A DNA stretch of 64,000 nt from NCBI RefSeq assembly GCF_000336955.1, contig NZ_AOLI01000024.1, positions 1 to 64,000 of the forward strand, read 5' to 3'. Positions 36,251 to 44,541 of the stretch are shown in pieces. Position numbers and translations under genes: made by a program. Within the stretch, counting starts at the first letter, position 1. Each line of letters opens with the position of its first letter. This stretch comes from Haloferax larsenii JCM 13917 (GTDB lineage Archaea; Halobacteriota; Halobacteria; Halobacteriales; Haloferacaceae). Below the pieces are notes generated by a model, which was given only the letters and a program-made list of their open reading frames with translations, was not told the DNA's origin and searched no databases.

Positions 36251-36299
36251 AAGCTCCTTCCCAAGCGAGCCTACAAGAAGACGCTGACGCTGAGGCCGT

Positions 36300-37004
36300 T
36301 CACAGGAAGACGCTGACACCGAGCCCGAGTGCTAACACGAGTGCAGGCGCGTCCAGCCGCGTCAGGCGAATCTCCGGAAGCGTGGGGTTCCACGCGAAGC
36401 ATCGCGCACGAAGCGCGAGTGCGAGCGCGTCCGCTCGGGCGAACGACCGCCGGAGCCCACCGGCAGCGACGGTGGCGAGGCGCTCGTCAACTCGTCGCTG
36501 GTCGCCCAGCCGGGCCTTGTTCGCCTCGCGGACCCGAAGGAGGTCACGGCGAACGACCGGCAGGAACCGGAAGACGAGCGCGACGCCGATACCGAAGGCG
36601 ACGCCGACCCGACCGGGAACGAGGCGCTGTATCGCCGCGCGCGACTCGCGAACTGCGGTCGTTCTCACGTACGCCGCGGCGACGAAGAACACCAAGAGCA
36701 CGCGAATACTGGCGAGCGTCGGCGTGACGGCCGCGCTGGGGTCGAACCACGGCGCGCCGAACTGGGCCGCCTCGATGACGGGGCCGAGAAGGAGGAAGGG
36801 AATCGCGTAGCGAATCGCGTGGAGAGCCGAGAGTGGGGACGTGTCGGCGGCGTAGAGACTCGCGGCGGCGACGATGCCGAGGACGGTGAGTCCGGTCGGT
36901 GTCGTGTGTGCGAGTCCGGCCGCTGCGAAGGAAATCTGCACGGCGAGCTTCGTTCGCGGGTCGAGTCTGTGGGCGAGCGAGTCGCCCGGTTCGTAGGTCA
37001 ACAC
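36300..37004 (-). CDS. bioN: ECF transporter transmembrane (T) component, biotin
   Basis: 234 residues, about five to six hydrophobic segments, with the EcfT/CbiQ signature in two parts: SRAAIQRLVPGR and the coupling helix FRFLPVVRRDLLRVREANKA (around residues 146-165, with the A-R-G/A-x-R-type motif that contacts the ATPase). Its start overlaps the end of the ATPase gene by 7 bases. Together with bioM and bioY it forms a BioMNY biotin importer. Confidence 0.88.
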   Translation of the reverse strand: MLTYEPGDSLAHRLDPRTKLAVQISFAAAGLAHTTPTGLTVLGIVAAASLYAADTSPLSALHAIRYAIPFLLLGPVIEAAQFGAPWFDPSAAVTPTLASIRVLLVFFVAAAYVRTTAVRESRAAIQRLVPGRVGVAFGIGVALVFRFLPVVRRDLLRVREANKARLGDQRRVDERLATVAAGGLRRSFARADALALALRARCFAWNPTLPEIRLTRLDAPALVLALGLGVSVFL

Positions 37005-37699
37005 GGCGGGCGAACGTCGAGGTCGGGGAGGTCGTCTGCGACCGCCTCGGGAGCGCCGTCGAGGGCGACCCGGCCGTCCGAGAGGACGACCACTCGGTCG
37101 GCCAGTTCGCTCACGTCGCGCAGGTCGTGGGTGACGACGATGAGGCTGGTTCCCGACGCGCGCAGGTCGCGGAGACGCGAGAGAACCGACTCGCGGGCGG
37201 GTTCGTCGAGGCCGGTAAACGGTTCGTCGAGGACGAGATGGTCTGGCTGCATCGCCAGCGCGCCCGCGATTGCGAGGCGCTCGACTTCGCCACCCGAAAG
37301 CGCGTCGACGCGCTCGCTCTCGCGTCCGTCGAGGTTGACGGCGGCGAGTGCGTCGTGGACGCGGCGGTCGATTTCGCCCCGGTCGAGCCCGAGGTTCTCC
37401 GGCCCGAAGGCGACGTCAGCACCGATTGTCGCGGCGACCAGTTGGTCCTCTGGGCGCTGAAACACCATCGAGACGGCGGTACGCGCGGCGACGAGGTTTT
37501 CGGACACGTCGGAACCGTTGACGTGAACCGTGCCCTCGTCGGGTTCGAGCAGGCCGTTGAAGTGGCGGACGAGCGTCGTCTTGCCGGACCCGTTCGCCCC
37601 CGCGAGAATGACGCATTCGCCGTCGTCGATGGTGAGGTCGAGCCCATCGACTGCGGCGGTGTCGCCGTAGCGGTGGACGAGGTCCGCGACCCGTATCAT
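36998..37699 (-). CDS. bioM: ECF transporter ATPase (A) component, biotin
   Basis: 233 residues, one ABC ATPase domain: Walker A AGANGSGKTT (about residues 34-43), Q-loop FQRPEDQLVAATIGADVAFG (the FQxPExQ form seen in ECF/cobalt ATPases), signature LSGGEVERLAIAGAL, Walker B DHLVLDEPFTGLD and H-loop VTHDL. A single A component pairs with itself in BioMNY. Lies between bioY (3-base gap) and bioN (7-base overlap), so one operon read on the minus strand. Confidence 0.9.
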   Translation of the reverse strand: MIRVADLVHRYGDTAAVDGLDLTIDDGECVILAGANGSGKTTLVRHFNGLLEPDEGTVHVNGSDVSENLVAARTAVSMVFQRPEDQLVAATIGADVAFGPENLGLDRGEIDRRVHDALAAVNLDGRESERVDALSGGEVERLAIAGALAMQPDHLVLDEPFTGLDEPARESVLSRLRDLRASGTSLIVVTHDLRDVSELADRVVVLSDGRVALDGAPEAVADDLPDLDVRPPC

Positions 37700-37702
37700 C
37701 GG

Positions 37703-38281
37703 TTAGTTCGCCGCGATTGCGTCGGAGCGGACGATACCGATTGCGGCGGCAATCTTGAACGCCTCGGCGGGGATGAACGCCGCGGCGACGGTCCAGAAGG
37801 ACGTGACGAGACCGACGCCTTGGACGACGCTGTAGCCGACCGTACCGAACGCGTAGACGACTGCCGTCGCAGCGACCATCGCGCCGACGAGACGGACGGT
37901 GCCGACGCGGTAGTCACGGAGCGCGAACCCGCCGTGGACGATGACGCCGGTGATGAACGCGGCGACGGGGAACGACCAGAGGAATCCGCCAGTCGGCCCG
38001 ACGAGCGCACCGAACCCGGCGGACCCGCCTGCGAAGACCGGCGCACCGATTGCACCGGCGGCGAGGTACAGGACAATCGAGGTGCCGCCCCATACGGGGC
38101 CGAGGAAGATACCCGCGAGGAAGACGACGAGCATCTGCATCGTCACCGGAATCGGTGAGATTGGGTTGGGGAACGAGACGTACGCACCAGCACCCATGAG
38201 CGCCGCAAACAGGGCCGCACGGGCGACGTTGGCGACGACTTCGTCGCCGACGAGTTCGACCGACTCGTGTTCAGTTGCCAT
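37703..38281 (-). CDS. bioY: BioY, biotin-binding substrate component of ECF transporter
   Basis: 192 residues, six hydrophobic segments. The family patterns are visible: NPISPIPVTMQMLVVFLAGI after the first helix (the PVPxTxQ-type motif), YLAAGAIGAPVFAGGSAGF (the YLxxGxxGxPVF motif) and GPTGGFLWSFPVAAFITG. BioY binds biotin at nanomolar affinity. The gene begins the operon and carries the BirA-type operator at 38297 in its promoter, so repression in biotin excess is expected. Confidence 0.93.
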   Translation of the reverse strand: MATEHESVELVGDEVVANVARAALFAALMGAGAYVSFPNPISPIPVTMQMLVVFLAGIFLGPVWGGTSIVLYLAAGAIGAPVFAGGSAGFGALVGPTGGFLWSFPVAAFITGVIVHGGFALRDYRVGTVRLVGAMVAATAVVYAFGTVGYSVVQGVGLVTSFWTVAAAFIPAEAFKIAAAIGIVRSDAIAAN

Positions 38282-38296
38282 GTCTCTGGCTGTCTC

Positions 38297-38324
38297 GTAA
38301 ACTGTGTTTAAGATATCGGTTTAC
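38297..38324. promoter_or_regulatory. BirA-type biotin operator overlapping the bioY TATA box
   Basis: GTAAAC (38297-38302) and GTTTAC (38319-38324) form a dyad with 16 bases between them. The known BirA site is TTGTAAACC, 14-15 bases, GGTTTACAA, which gives the same spacing; the right half here also has the GG. The bioY TATA element (CTTAAA on the minus strand, 38307-38312) lies inside the dyad, 26-31 bases before the ATG, so binding would block TBP. Confidence 0.8.
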
Positions 38325-38390
38325 GCGCCTGAGAGTGTCAAACGCACAAGAACTCGGTTCTGTGGCGGTGGCTTCGCTCTCGTCAGTACG

Positions 38391-38398
38391 ATTAAAGG
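38391..38398 (+). promoter_or_regulatory. TATA-like box of the 201-residue HTH-like protein gene
   Basis: ATTAAAGG lies 25-32 bases before ATG 38423, the leaderless spacing. Confidence 0.45.
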
Positions 38399-38422
38399 CG
38401 CTCGCGGTGCCATACTCTCGAT

Positions 38423-39028
38423 ATGGACGACAAGACTGCCGAACTCCGCGATATCTTCGTCGAGACGACCGGGTCGGACACCGTGACAGAGCGGCAGTCC
38501 GAATCCCGCGGGTCGCTGGCGAACGTCGACGACCCCGAAACGGTCCGAGAGCGTGTCTCTGAACTCGTCGCGACGATGCGCGAGCGCTACGAGTTCGAGA
38601 CCGACCTCGGCGACGACGCGCTCGTCAATCTGGTGGTGGGCTACTTCGACGGCGACTCCGACGAGGACCTCGCACTCGAACTCGACGTCTCGCCCGACGC
38701 GGTTCGGACCGCCCGCTTCGACCTGCATCTCGTCCGCGACGCTGACCGCGACGCTCCCTTCGAGATGGACCGTCTCGACAAACTCCTCGTCGAGGGTGCG
38801 GACGACGAATCGATTGCCGAGGCGCTCGACGTCGACATCGCGCTCGTTCGTGAGTTCCGCCCCGTCGCCGAGGCTGACGTTCGTTCGACGCGTGCGAATC
38901 ACCGCTTCCGCGACGACTTCGCCGAACTGCTCACCGACGACGACCTCTCGGGGCGACTGGTCGACGAGGCTCGGCGTGACGGCCTCAAAGAGGCCACAGA
39001 GGACATCGAGACGGACGTTTCCTTCTAA
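38423..39028 (+). CDS. Conserved haloarchaeal protein (annotated elsewhere as conditioned medium-induced protein 4)
   Basis: 201 residues, acidic, predicted all-helical. Two repeated helix-turn-helix-like units can be seen: LVNLVVGYFDGDSDEDLALELDVSPDAVRTARFD (about residues 67-100, described by position) and a second LDKLLVEGADDESIAEALDVDIALVREFRP near 113-142. Each has the A-x-x-L-D-V-x-x-x-x-V pattern of a DNA-binding recognition helix. I recall the medium-induced name from haloarchaeal annotation; no mechanism is known to me. It lies 74 bases upstream of mcm in the same direction, with an mcm promoter-like box between. Confidence 0.75.
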   Translation: MDDKTAELRDIFVETTGSDTVTERQSESRGSLANVDDPETVRERVSELVATMRERYEFETDLGDDALVNLVVGYFDGDSDEDLALELDVSPDAVRTARFDLHLVRDADRDAPFEMDRLDKLLVEGADDESIAEALDVDIALVREFRPVAEADVRSTRANHRFRDDFAELLTDDDLSGRLVDEARRDGLKEATEDIETDVSF

Positions 39029-39070
39029 ACGTATTCTGCCGAACGTCTCTTTCTCGGCCGACGACGAAGG

Positions 39071-39078
39071 TTCTTAAC
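39071..39078 (+). promoter_or_regulatory. TATA-like box of mcm
   Basis: TTCTTAAC lies 25-32 bases before the ATG at 39103 and supports that start over an in-frame codon at 39082. Confidence 0.4.
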
Positions 39079-39102
39079 CGATTGGGAACATACCCATCTT
39101 CG

Positions 39103-42100
39103 ATGTCGCAGGCCCCTCAAAACCGAGAACTCACAGAGCGGTTCATCCAGTTCTACCGCAACTACTATCGGGAGGAAATCGGAGACCTGGCACAGCAGTA
39201 CCCGAAAGAAAAGCGCTCTCTGTACATCGATTACGACGACCTGTACAACTTCGACCCGGAACTCGCCGACGACTACGTCACGAAACCCGGGCAGTATCAG
39301 GAGTACGCCGAGGAAGCCCTGCGACTGTTCGACCTGCCCGCGGACGTCAAACTCGGACAGGCACACGTCCGGATGCGAAACCTCCCCGACACCATCGACA
39401 TCCGCAACATCCGGGTCAACGACGACCACATCGGGACGCTCATCGCCGTCCAAGGAATCGTCCGCAAGGCGACCGACGTGCGCCCGAAGATTACCGAGGC
39501 GGCCTTCGAATGCCAGCGCTGTGGGACGATGAGTTACATCCCGCAGGGCGACGGCGGGTTCCAGGAACCCCACGAGTGTCAGGGCTGTGAACGACAAGGG
39601 CCGTTCCGCATCGAGTTCGACCAGTCGAACTTCGTCGACTCTCAGAAACTACGCGTCCAAGAATCCCCCGAGGGCCTGCGCGGGGGCGAGACGCCACAGA
39701 GTATCGACATCAATCTCGCCGACGACGTGACCGGGAAAGTCACCGCCGGCGACCACGTCACCGTCGTCGGCATCCTCCACATCGAACAACAAACCTCTGG
39801 AAACGAGAAGACGCCCGTCTTCGACTACTACATGGAGGGCATCGCGCTCTCTATCGAAGACGAGGAGTTCGAGGACATGGAGATTACCGACGACGACGTG
39901 GCCGAAATCGTCGAACTCTCGAACGAACCCAACATCTACGAGAAGATGGTCGATTCCGTGGCGCCGGCCATCTACGGCTACGAACAGGAGAAACTCGCCA
40001 TGATTCTCCAACTGTTCTCGGGTGTCACCAAACATCTCCCCGACGGGTCGCGGATTCGCGGCGACCTGCACATGTTGTTGATAGGGGACCCCGGAACTGG
40101 CAAATCGCAGATGTTATCATATATCCGACATATTGCGCCACGCTCCGTCTACACCTCGGGTAAGGGTTCCTCGTCTGCAGGTCTCTGTGTGACTGGTGAC
40201 ACTCGAATCCACACCGAAGACGGATTCCGAGAAATCGAAACTGTCGCACTCGACGAACACCCCAAACCAGTATCAGAGGAGACGAGCGCGGGGAAACAGG
40301 TGGGAATACAGACGTTCGATAGGAACGCGGGCGAGATGACCGAGCGACAATCCTCTCACGTCTGGCGTATGCCGAAAAAGCCGTGCCGACGCATCGAGAC
40401 CGCACACGGAAAGACGCTCACAGCGTCCGAAAACACGCCTGTTCTGACGTGTGGAAAACAGGGTATCGAGTGGGTCGATATCTCGGACATTGAGCCGGGA
40501 CAGTTTGTTGCAGTCCCGAAGTATGGTGAACTCGAACGTTCTGAAGTTCCTGTTCGAGACTTCCTCGAACTGACGACCGAGAAGGTGAAACTCTCTGAGG
40601 AGTCTATCGAACTCGTTCGAGACGAACTATGTGGGCGGTTCGGCCACCTACGGGCCGCAGCAGCCGCGCTCGACCTCTCAGAGGACTTCGTATACGATTC
40701 CCTCCGGAACCGTCACATACCTCTCTCGAAACTCGATAGGATGCTTGATGCTGTCGAACTGACCCGTGACGCCATAGACTTCGACCGCGTAATGATCCGT
40801 CACGGGGACAGTATCACTGTTCCGGAGACGTTCGACGAGGACCTCATGTACCTCCTCGGGCTTGTCTTCGGCGATGGTGATATCTCTCTCGACCGGCGTG
40901 GCGGTAACCGTGGACTGGTCCGGATTTCGAACAGTGACGAGGCGCTGTTAGAACGAGCGAAAGCGATCTTTGCCGACAAGTTCGACAAACATCCGGAGAT
41001 TGAGCGTCAGTCCGGGCGGGTACCGTGTATCAGGGTGAGCAGTGCGACGATTGCACGGCTCTTCGCAAACGCCGGAATGGAAACGCCAAAGGTCGATCTG
41101 GAACTCGCACCCGAACTGACGACGGCGGCGCACGCTGACGCATTCCTCCGGGGGTTGATGGATGCTGACGGCTCCGTTTCGGTCCGTGAAAACGGCGGAT
41201 CGAGCATTCTCATTTCTACTATCAGCGAACCGCTTGCCGAGCAAGTGCAGCTGATGCTGGAGACGTACGGTATTCGTGCGCGTCGACGTGAGCGCGACCG
41301 GCGTGGAACGTCTGAGCTTGCGAACGGTCACACAATCGAATCGAAGCACGTCCAGCACTTCCTGGAGATGTATGGTTCGAACATCGAGCGGTATGCCGAC
41401 GAGATTGGATTCGATGTCGAAGCCAAACAACAAGCGCTTGATAAAATCACGAACGCCGCGCGGCGACGAGAGGAAACGATTCCTGTCGGCTCAGCATTGG
41501 TCGCAACTGATGGTGCGGGCGGTGCATATCATACGAACGTCTCTCGTGGCGATAATCCGGGGCGTGGACGTTCGAAAGAGATTCTCGAGAATGTCGACCT
41601 CGGGGATGCGGAATCTGCTATTCGTGAGGCGGTCGATGCCGACCTCCGGTGGGACCGCGTCGTCGATTCGGCGGCTGTCGGTGAGCGGGAAGTGTTTGAC
41701 TTGACAGTCCCCGAAACACACAATTTCGTTGGCAACGGTATCGTGACCCACAACACCGCCGCCGCCGTCCGCGACGATTTCGGCGACGGCCAGCAGTGGA
41801 CGCTCGAAGCGGGTGCGCTCGTCCTCGCCGACAAGGGAATTGCGGCAGTCGACGAACTGGATAAAATGAGGAGCGAAGACCGCTCTGCGATGCACGAGGG
41901 CCTCGAACAACAGCAGATTTCGGTCTCTAAGGCGGGTATCAACGCGACGCTCAAGTCACGGTGTTCGCTTCTCGGCGCGGCGAACCCGAAGTACGGTCGA
42001 TTCGACCAGTACGAACCAATCGGTGAGCAAATCGACCTCGAACCGGCGCTCATCTCCCGATTCGACCTCATCTTCACGGTCACAGACGACCCCGACCCCG

Positions 42101-42780
42101 ACACCGACGCCGAACTCGCAGAACACATCATCAAGACGAACTACGCAGGGGAGTTGAACACCCAGCGGACGAACGTCGCGAACTCCGAGTTCACCGAAGA
42201 GCAGGTCAACTCCGTCACGGACGAAGTCGCACCCGACATCGACGCCGAACTCCTTCGGAAGTACATCGCCTACTCCAAGCGGACCTGCTACCCGACGCTG
42301 ACCGAGGAAGCCAAGAACATCATCCGCGACTTCTACGTCGACTTCCGCGCCCGCGGGGCTGACGAGGACGCACCGGTGCCCGTCACGGCCCGGAAACTCG
42401 AAGCGCTCGTTCGGCTCTCGGAGGCCTCGGCGCGTGTCCGTCTGTCGGACAAAGTGACCGCCGAAGACGCAGAGCGCGTCACCGGCATCGTCGAGTCGTG
42501 TCTACGCGATATCGGGATGGACCCCGAGACGGGCGAGTTCGACGCCGACATCGTCGAGACGGGACGTTCGAAGACCCAGCGCGACCGTATCAAGAACCTC
42601 CTCGAACTCATCCGCAACATGCAAGAAGAGTACGAAGAGGGTGCGCCACACGAAGAGGTCGTCGAGCGCGCCAACGCCGAGTTGAACATGGACGAAAAGA
42701 CGGTCGGCGACCAACTGGAGAAACTCAAGATGAAAGGCGATATCTACGAACCGCGCGGCGACGTCTACCGGGCGACGTAG
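39103..42780 (+). CDS. mcm: MCM replicative helicase, interrupted by an intein
   Basis: 1225 codons encoding about 702 residues of MCM plus a 523-residue intein (entry at 40186). The N-terminal hexamerisation domain has a zinc site (CQRCG and CQGCE, about residues 135-165). The AAA+ domain has Walker A GDPGTGKSQM (about 328-337). After the intein come the Walker B AAVDELDKM, sensor 1 GAANPKYG, the arginine finger LISRFDLIF and the C-terminal winged helix. The two extein halves join as GSSSAGL/TAAAVRDDFG, restoring the conserved MCM sequence. MCM is essential, so the intein must splice efficiently or be under purifying selection for splicing. Confidence 0.96.
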   Translation: MSQAPQNRELTERFIQFYRNYYREEIGDLAQQYPKEKRSLYIDYDDLYNFDPELADDYVTKPGQYQEYAEEALRLFDLPADVKLGQAHVRMRNLPDTIDIRNIRVNDDHIGTLIAVQGIVRKATDVRPKITEAAFECQRCGTMSYIPQGDGGFQEPHECQGCERQGPFRIEFDQSNFVDSQKLRVQESPEGLRGGETPQSIDINLADDVTGKVTAGDHVTVVGILHIEQQTSGNEKTPVFDYYMEGIALSIEDEEFEDMEITDDDVAEIVELSNEPNIYEKMVDSVAPAIYGYEQEKLAMILQLFSGVTKHLPDGSRIRGDLHMLLIGDPGTGKSQMLSYIRHIAPRSVYTSGKGSSSAGLCVTGDTRIHTEDGFREIETVALDEHPKPVSEETSAGKQVGIQTFDRNAGEMTERQSSHVWRMPKKPCRRIETAHGKTLTASENTPVLTCGKQGIEWVDISDIEPGQFVAVPKYGELERSEVPVRDFLELTTEKVKLSEESIELVRDELCGRFGHLRAAAAALDLSEDFVYDSLRNRHIPLSKLDRMLDAVELTRDAIDFDRVMIRHGDSITVPETFDEDLMYLLGLVFGDGDISLDRRGGNRGLVRISNSDEALLERAKAIFADKFDKHPEIERQSGRVPCIRVSSATIARLFANAGMETPKVDLELAPELTTAAHADAFLRGLMDADGSVSVRENGGSSILISTISEPLAEQVQLMLETYGIRARRRERDRRGTSELANGHTIESKHVQHFLEMYGSNIERYADEIGFDVEAKQQALDKITNAARRREETIPVGSALVATDGAGGAYHTNVSRGDNPGRGRSKEILENVDLGDAESAIREAVDADLRWDRVVDSAAVGEREVFDLTVPETHNFVGNGIVTHNTAAAVRDDFGDGQQWTLEAGALVLADKGIAAVDELDKMRSEDRSAMHEGLEQQQISVSKAGINATLKSRCSLLGAANPKYGRFDQYEPIGEQIDLEPALISRFDLIFTVTDDPDPDTDAELAEHIIKTNYAGELNTQRTNVANSEFTEEQVNSVTDEVAPDIDAELLRKYIAYSKRTCYPTLTEEAKNIIRDFYVDFRARGADEDAPVPVTARKLEALVRLSEASARVRLSDKVTAEDAERVTGIVESCLRDIGMDPETGEFDADIVETGRSKTQRDRIKNLLELIRNMQEEYEEGAPHEEVVERANAELNMDEKTVGDQLEKLKMKGDIYEPRGDVYRAT
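40186..41754 (+). mobile_element. Intein with LAGLIDADG homing endonuclease inside mcm
   Basis: Starts with Cys (CVTGDTRIHTEDGFREIE, block A) and ends with NFVGNGIVTHN (blocks F and G, penultimate His and terminal Asn), followed by Thr as the +1 nucleophile. Length 523 residues. The endonuclease motifs are LLGLVFGDGD (block C) and FLRGLMDADG (block E), both with acidic residues, so cleavage activity looks possible. Block B reads HGKTLTASENTPVL where most inteins have T-x-x-H; the His appears to be absent. Base composition is visibly less GC-rich than the exteins, a sign of transfer. Confidence 0.95.
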
Positions 42781-42911
42781 ACCGACGCACCGATTCGAGA
42801 GGCAGGCCACGCCCCGTGCGCGGTGCCCAACCGAGCCACGAACGTGTAACTCTGGTCGGGTAGTGAACCGACGAACTTAGTGGAGAGTGAAGCGATGGGA
42901 CAGACGACCTA

Positions 42912-43214
42912 ATGGACCGAATCTCCGCTATCCGGAACATCGAGGACGCCATTCGCGACTTCGAGTCGGGCGAGGCCGACCTCGCAAGCACGGAACGACG
43001 TGTCGTGACCGTCCTCCGGACGTTCGCGACGGAGTTCGAGACAGACACCGGTGAAGCCGCCCTCGATGCGTGGAAGGCCGTCGGCGACGAGCGAGCGGAA
43101 GGAATCGTCGTCCTCGCGGCGACCGAGTCCGAAGCAGCCACGCGAGTCCGTGACCTCCTCGCTGAAGCCGCGGAGTCGGCCGACAGCATCGACTTCGCTG
43201 TCGAACGCGTCTGA
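42912..43214 (+). CDS. Small haloarchaeal helical protein in the minD1 neighbourhood
   Basis: 100 residues, acidic, all-helical: SAIRNIEDAIRDFESGEADL, then LRTFATEFETDTGEAALDAW and a C-terminal helix EAATRVRDLLAEAAESADSI. No known motif. It starts a run of five same-strand genes that ends with minD1. Function unknown; it may be a small coiled-coil partner. Confidence 0.75.
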   Translation: MDRISAIRNIEDAIRDFESGEADLASTERRVVTVLRTFATEFETDTGEAALDAWKAVGDERAEGIVVLAATESEAATRVRDLLAEAAESADSIDFAVERV

Positions 43215-43286
43215 ACCCCCGTTCAGCGCCACTTCTCTGCGGCCGGTGTCGAACGATTTTTCTCCCGACTCCGTGACCCATCGCGC

Positions 43287-43625
43287 GTGCTGTTGGTCGT
43301 GACATACTCGAAGGCGGCACGGACGACGCTCCGCAACATCTGTCGAACCCACGACGAGACTGTCGTTCGTCGGTTCGGGCGGGCCGCACTCTTCGAGGAG
43401 ACGGAGTTGGGTGCGTTCCTCGCGTTGCGGCTGCAAGCAAAACACGGCGCGGACGTGCAACTCGAACAGACGGAACCGTTCAACGAATTCGAAGCCGTTT
43501 CCGAGCCAGTTCGCGAGGCTGCTAGCGCGTACGAGAACCGCGAGTCGCCGTCGACCCCCTATCGGAAATTCGCGTCGGGAACCGACCACCCGTCTCCCGA
43601 CCAGATGCGCGACCGGGAGTTATGA
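43287..43625 (+). CDS. Haloarchaeal protein of unknown function, translationally coupled to the next gene
   Basis: 112 residues from GTG 43287. The N-terminal VVTYSKAARTTLRNICRTHD and RRFGRAALFEETELGAFLAL look like a compact alpha/beta domain; a disordered charged tail follows (ENRESPSTPYRKFASGTDHP). Its TGA overlaps the next ATG as ATGA (43622-43625), so the two proteins are probably made in equal amounts and may form a complex. I do not recognise the family. Confidence 0.75.
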   Translation: MLLVVTYSKAARTTLRNICRTHDETVVRRFGRAALFEETELGAFLALRLQAKHGADVQLEQTEPFNEFEAVSEPVREAASAYENRESPSTPYRKFASGTDHPSPDQMRDREL

Positions 43626-44473
43626 AGGCTCGACTGCCGGACGGGACGACGATTCAGGGTCGGGGAATCGACCTCTCTGCGTTCGATATCGACGCCGACA
43701 GCGTGGTCGATTCGATTCGATGTTCGACAGCCGACCAGCGCGGACTCCACATCGACTGTCCCGACCCGGGACCGGGCCACGACCGACTCGCTGTGGTTCC
43801 GCTCCCGAGTTTCTCACGTTCGCACGCCCTCGCTGCTGCCGGGCGCTCTCGTGGACTGACGACGCCTGTCGACGACGAACTCGACCGAATCGAGACGCGG
43901 CTTGCCGATATCGAATCGGACACGGACACCGACGAGTCGCTCGAAGCGCTTCGAGCGGCCCGTCGTCGTCTCGCGACGGCCGGGGCGGACGAGGACCGTC
44001 TCAGGGAGCGGGTGGCGACGCTCCGCGGGCAGTTGAACGCCCACCGCGACGCCGATGACGAGGATGCGGCCGCAGCGGTCAAAACCGAACTCGTCGAGAC
44101 GACGACGAAACTCTCCGAAGTATCGACAGAGCGCATCGCGGCCGAACAGCGGCTTTCGACCCTCGAACAGGACGCGCGGCGCTCACGAGACACTCGCGAA
44201 GAGCGCCTCCGCCTGCAGGACGCGCTGGACAATCGCCGCCGCGAGGCCAGGCAGTACCTCGCCGACACACTCGAAGCCGAGTTCGAGAGCGCGGTTCGAG
44301 AACTCCACAAACGAGGTGCTGACGTGGCCGACTCCCGAGCAGAACACGTCGTACCCACGCTCGCCGCAGTCAAACTCGCCGACTTCTGTGCGCCGGTCGT
44401 TCTGACGGCGCGCTTTTTCTCCGACGCCTCGACTGCCGCACAGGTGCTCGATACGCCGGTTATTCGAGTTTAA
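43622..44473 (+). CDS. Coiled-coil protein of unknown function in the minD1 operon
   Basis: 283 residues. An N-terminal globular part (residues 1-75, MKARLPDGTTIQGRGIDLSA and VVPLPSFSRSHALAAAGRSRG) is followed by a long heptad-patterned coiled coil, about residues 82-215 (DDELDRIETRLADIE through EERLRLQDALDNRRREARQY), and a C-terminal alpha/beta part with FCAPVVLTARFFSDASTAAQ. No signal peptide or membrane segment. Coupled to the preceding gene by an ATGA overlap. A coiled-coil protein encoded with a MinD ATPase recalls MinE, PomX or bactofilin-type partners, but this is inference only. Confidence 0.75.
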   Translation: MKARLPDGTTIQGRGIDLSAFDIDADSVVDSIRCSTADQRGLHIDCPDPGPGHDRLAVVPLPSFSRSHALAAAGRSRGLTTPVDDELDRIETRLADIESDTDTDESLEALRAARRRLATAGADEDRLRERVATLRGQLNAHRDADDEDAAAAVKTELVETTTKLSEVSTERIAAEQRLSTLEQDARRSRDTREERLRLQDALDNRRREARQYLADTLEAEFESAVRELHKRGADVADSRAEHVVPTLAAVKLADFCAPVVLTARFFSDASTAAQVLDTPVIRV

Positions 44474-44511
44474 CTGCACAGTCTCACGTGAATGGCCGTT
44501 GCGGGCATCGA

Positions 44512-44519
44512 TTTATATA
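44512..44519 (+). promoter_or_regulatory. TATA box of the gene preceding minD1
   Basis: TTTATATA, 23-30 bases before ATG 44542, is one of the best boxes in the window. It means the last two genes (44542 and minD1) can be transcribed separately from the upstream three. Confidence 0.6.
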
Positions 44520-44541
44520 CGAAAAGGCGGCCATCCCCGTC

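Noticed and set aside
36263-36322. Direct repeat of GAAGACGCTGAC near the bioN 3' end
   Set aside because: A 12-base repeat in biased GC-rich sequence, with one copy in the bioN coding region; no structure around it.
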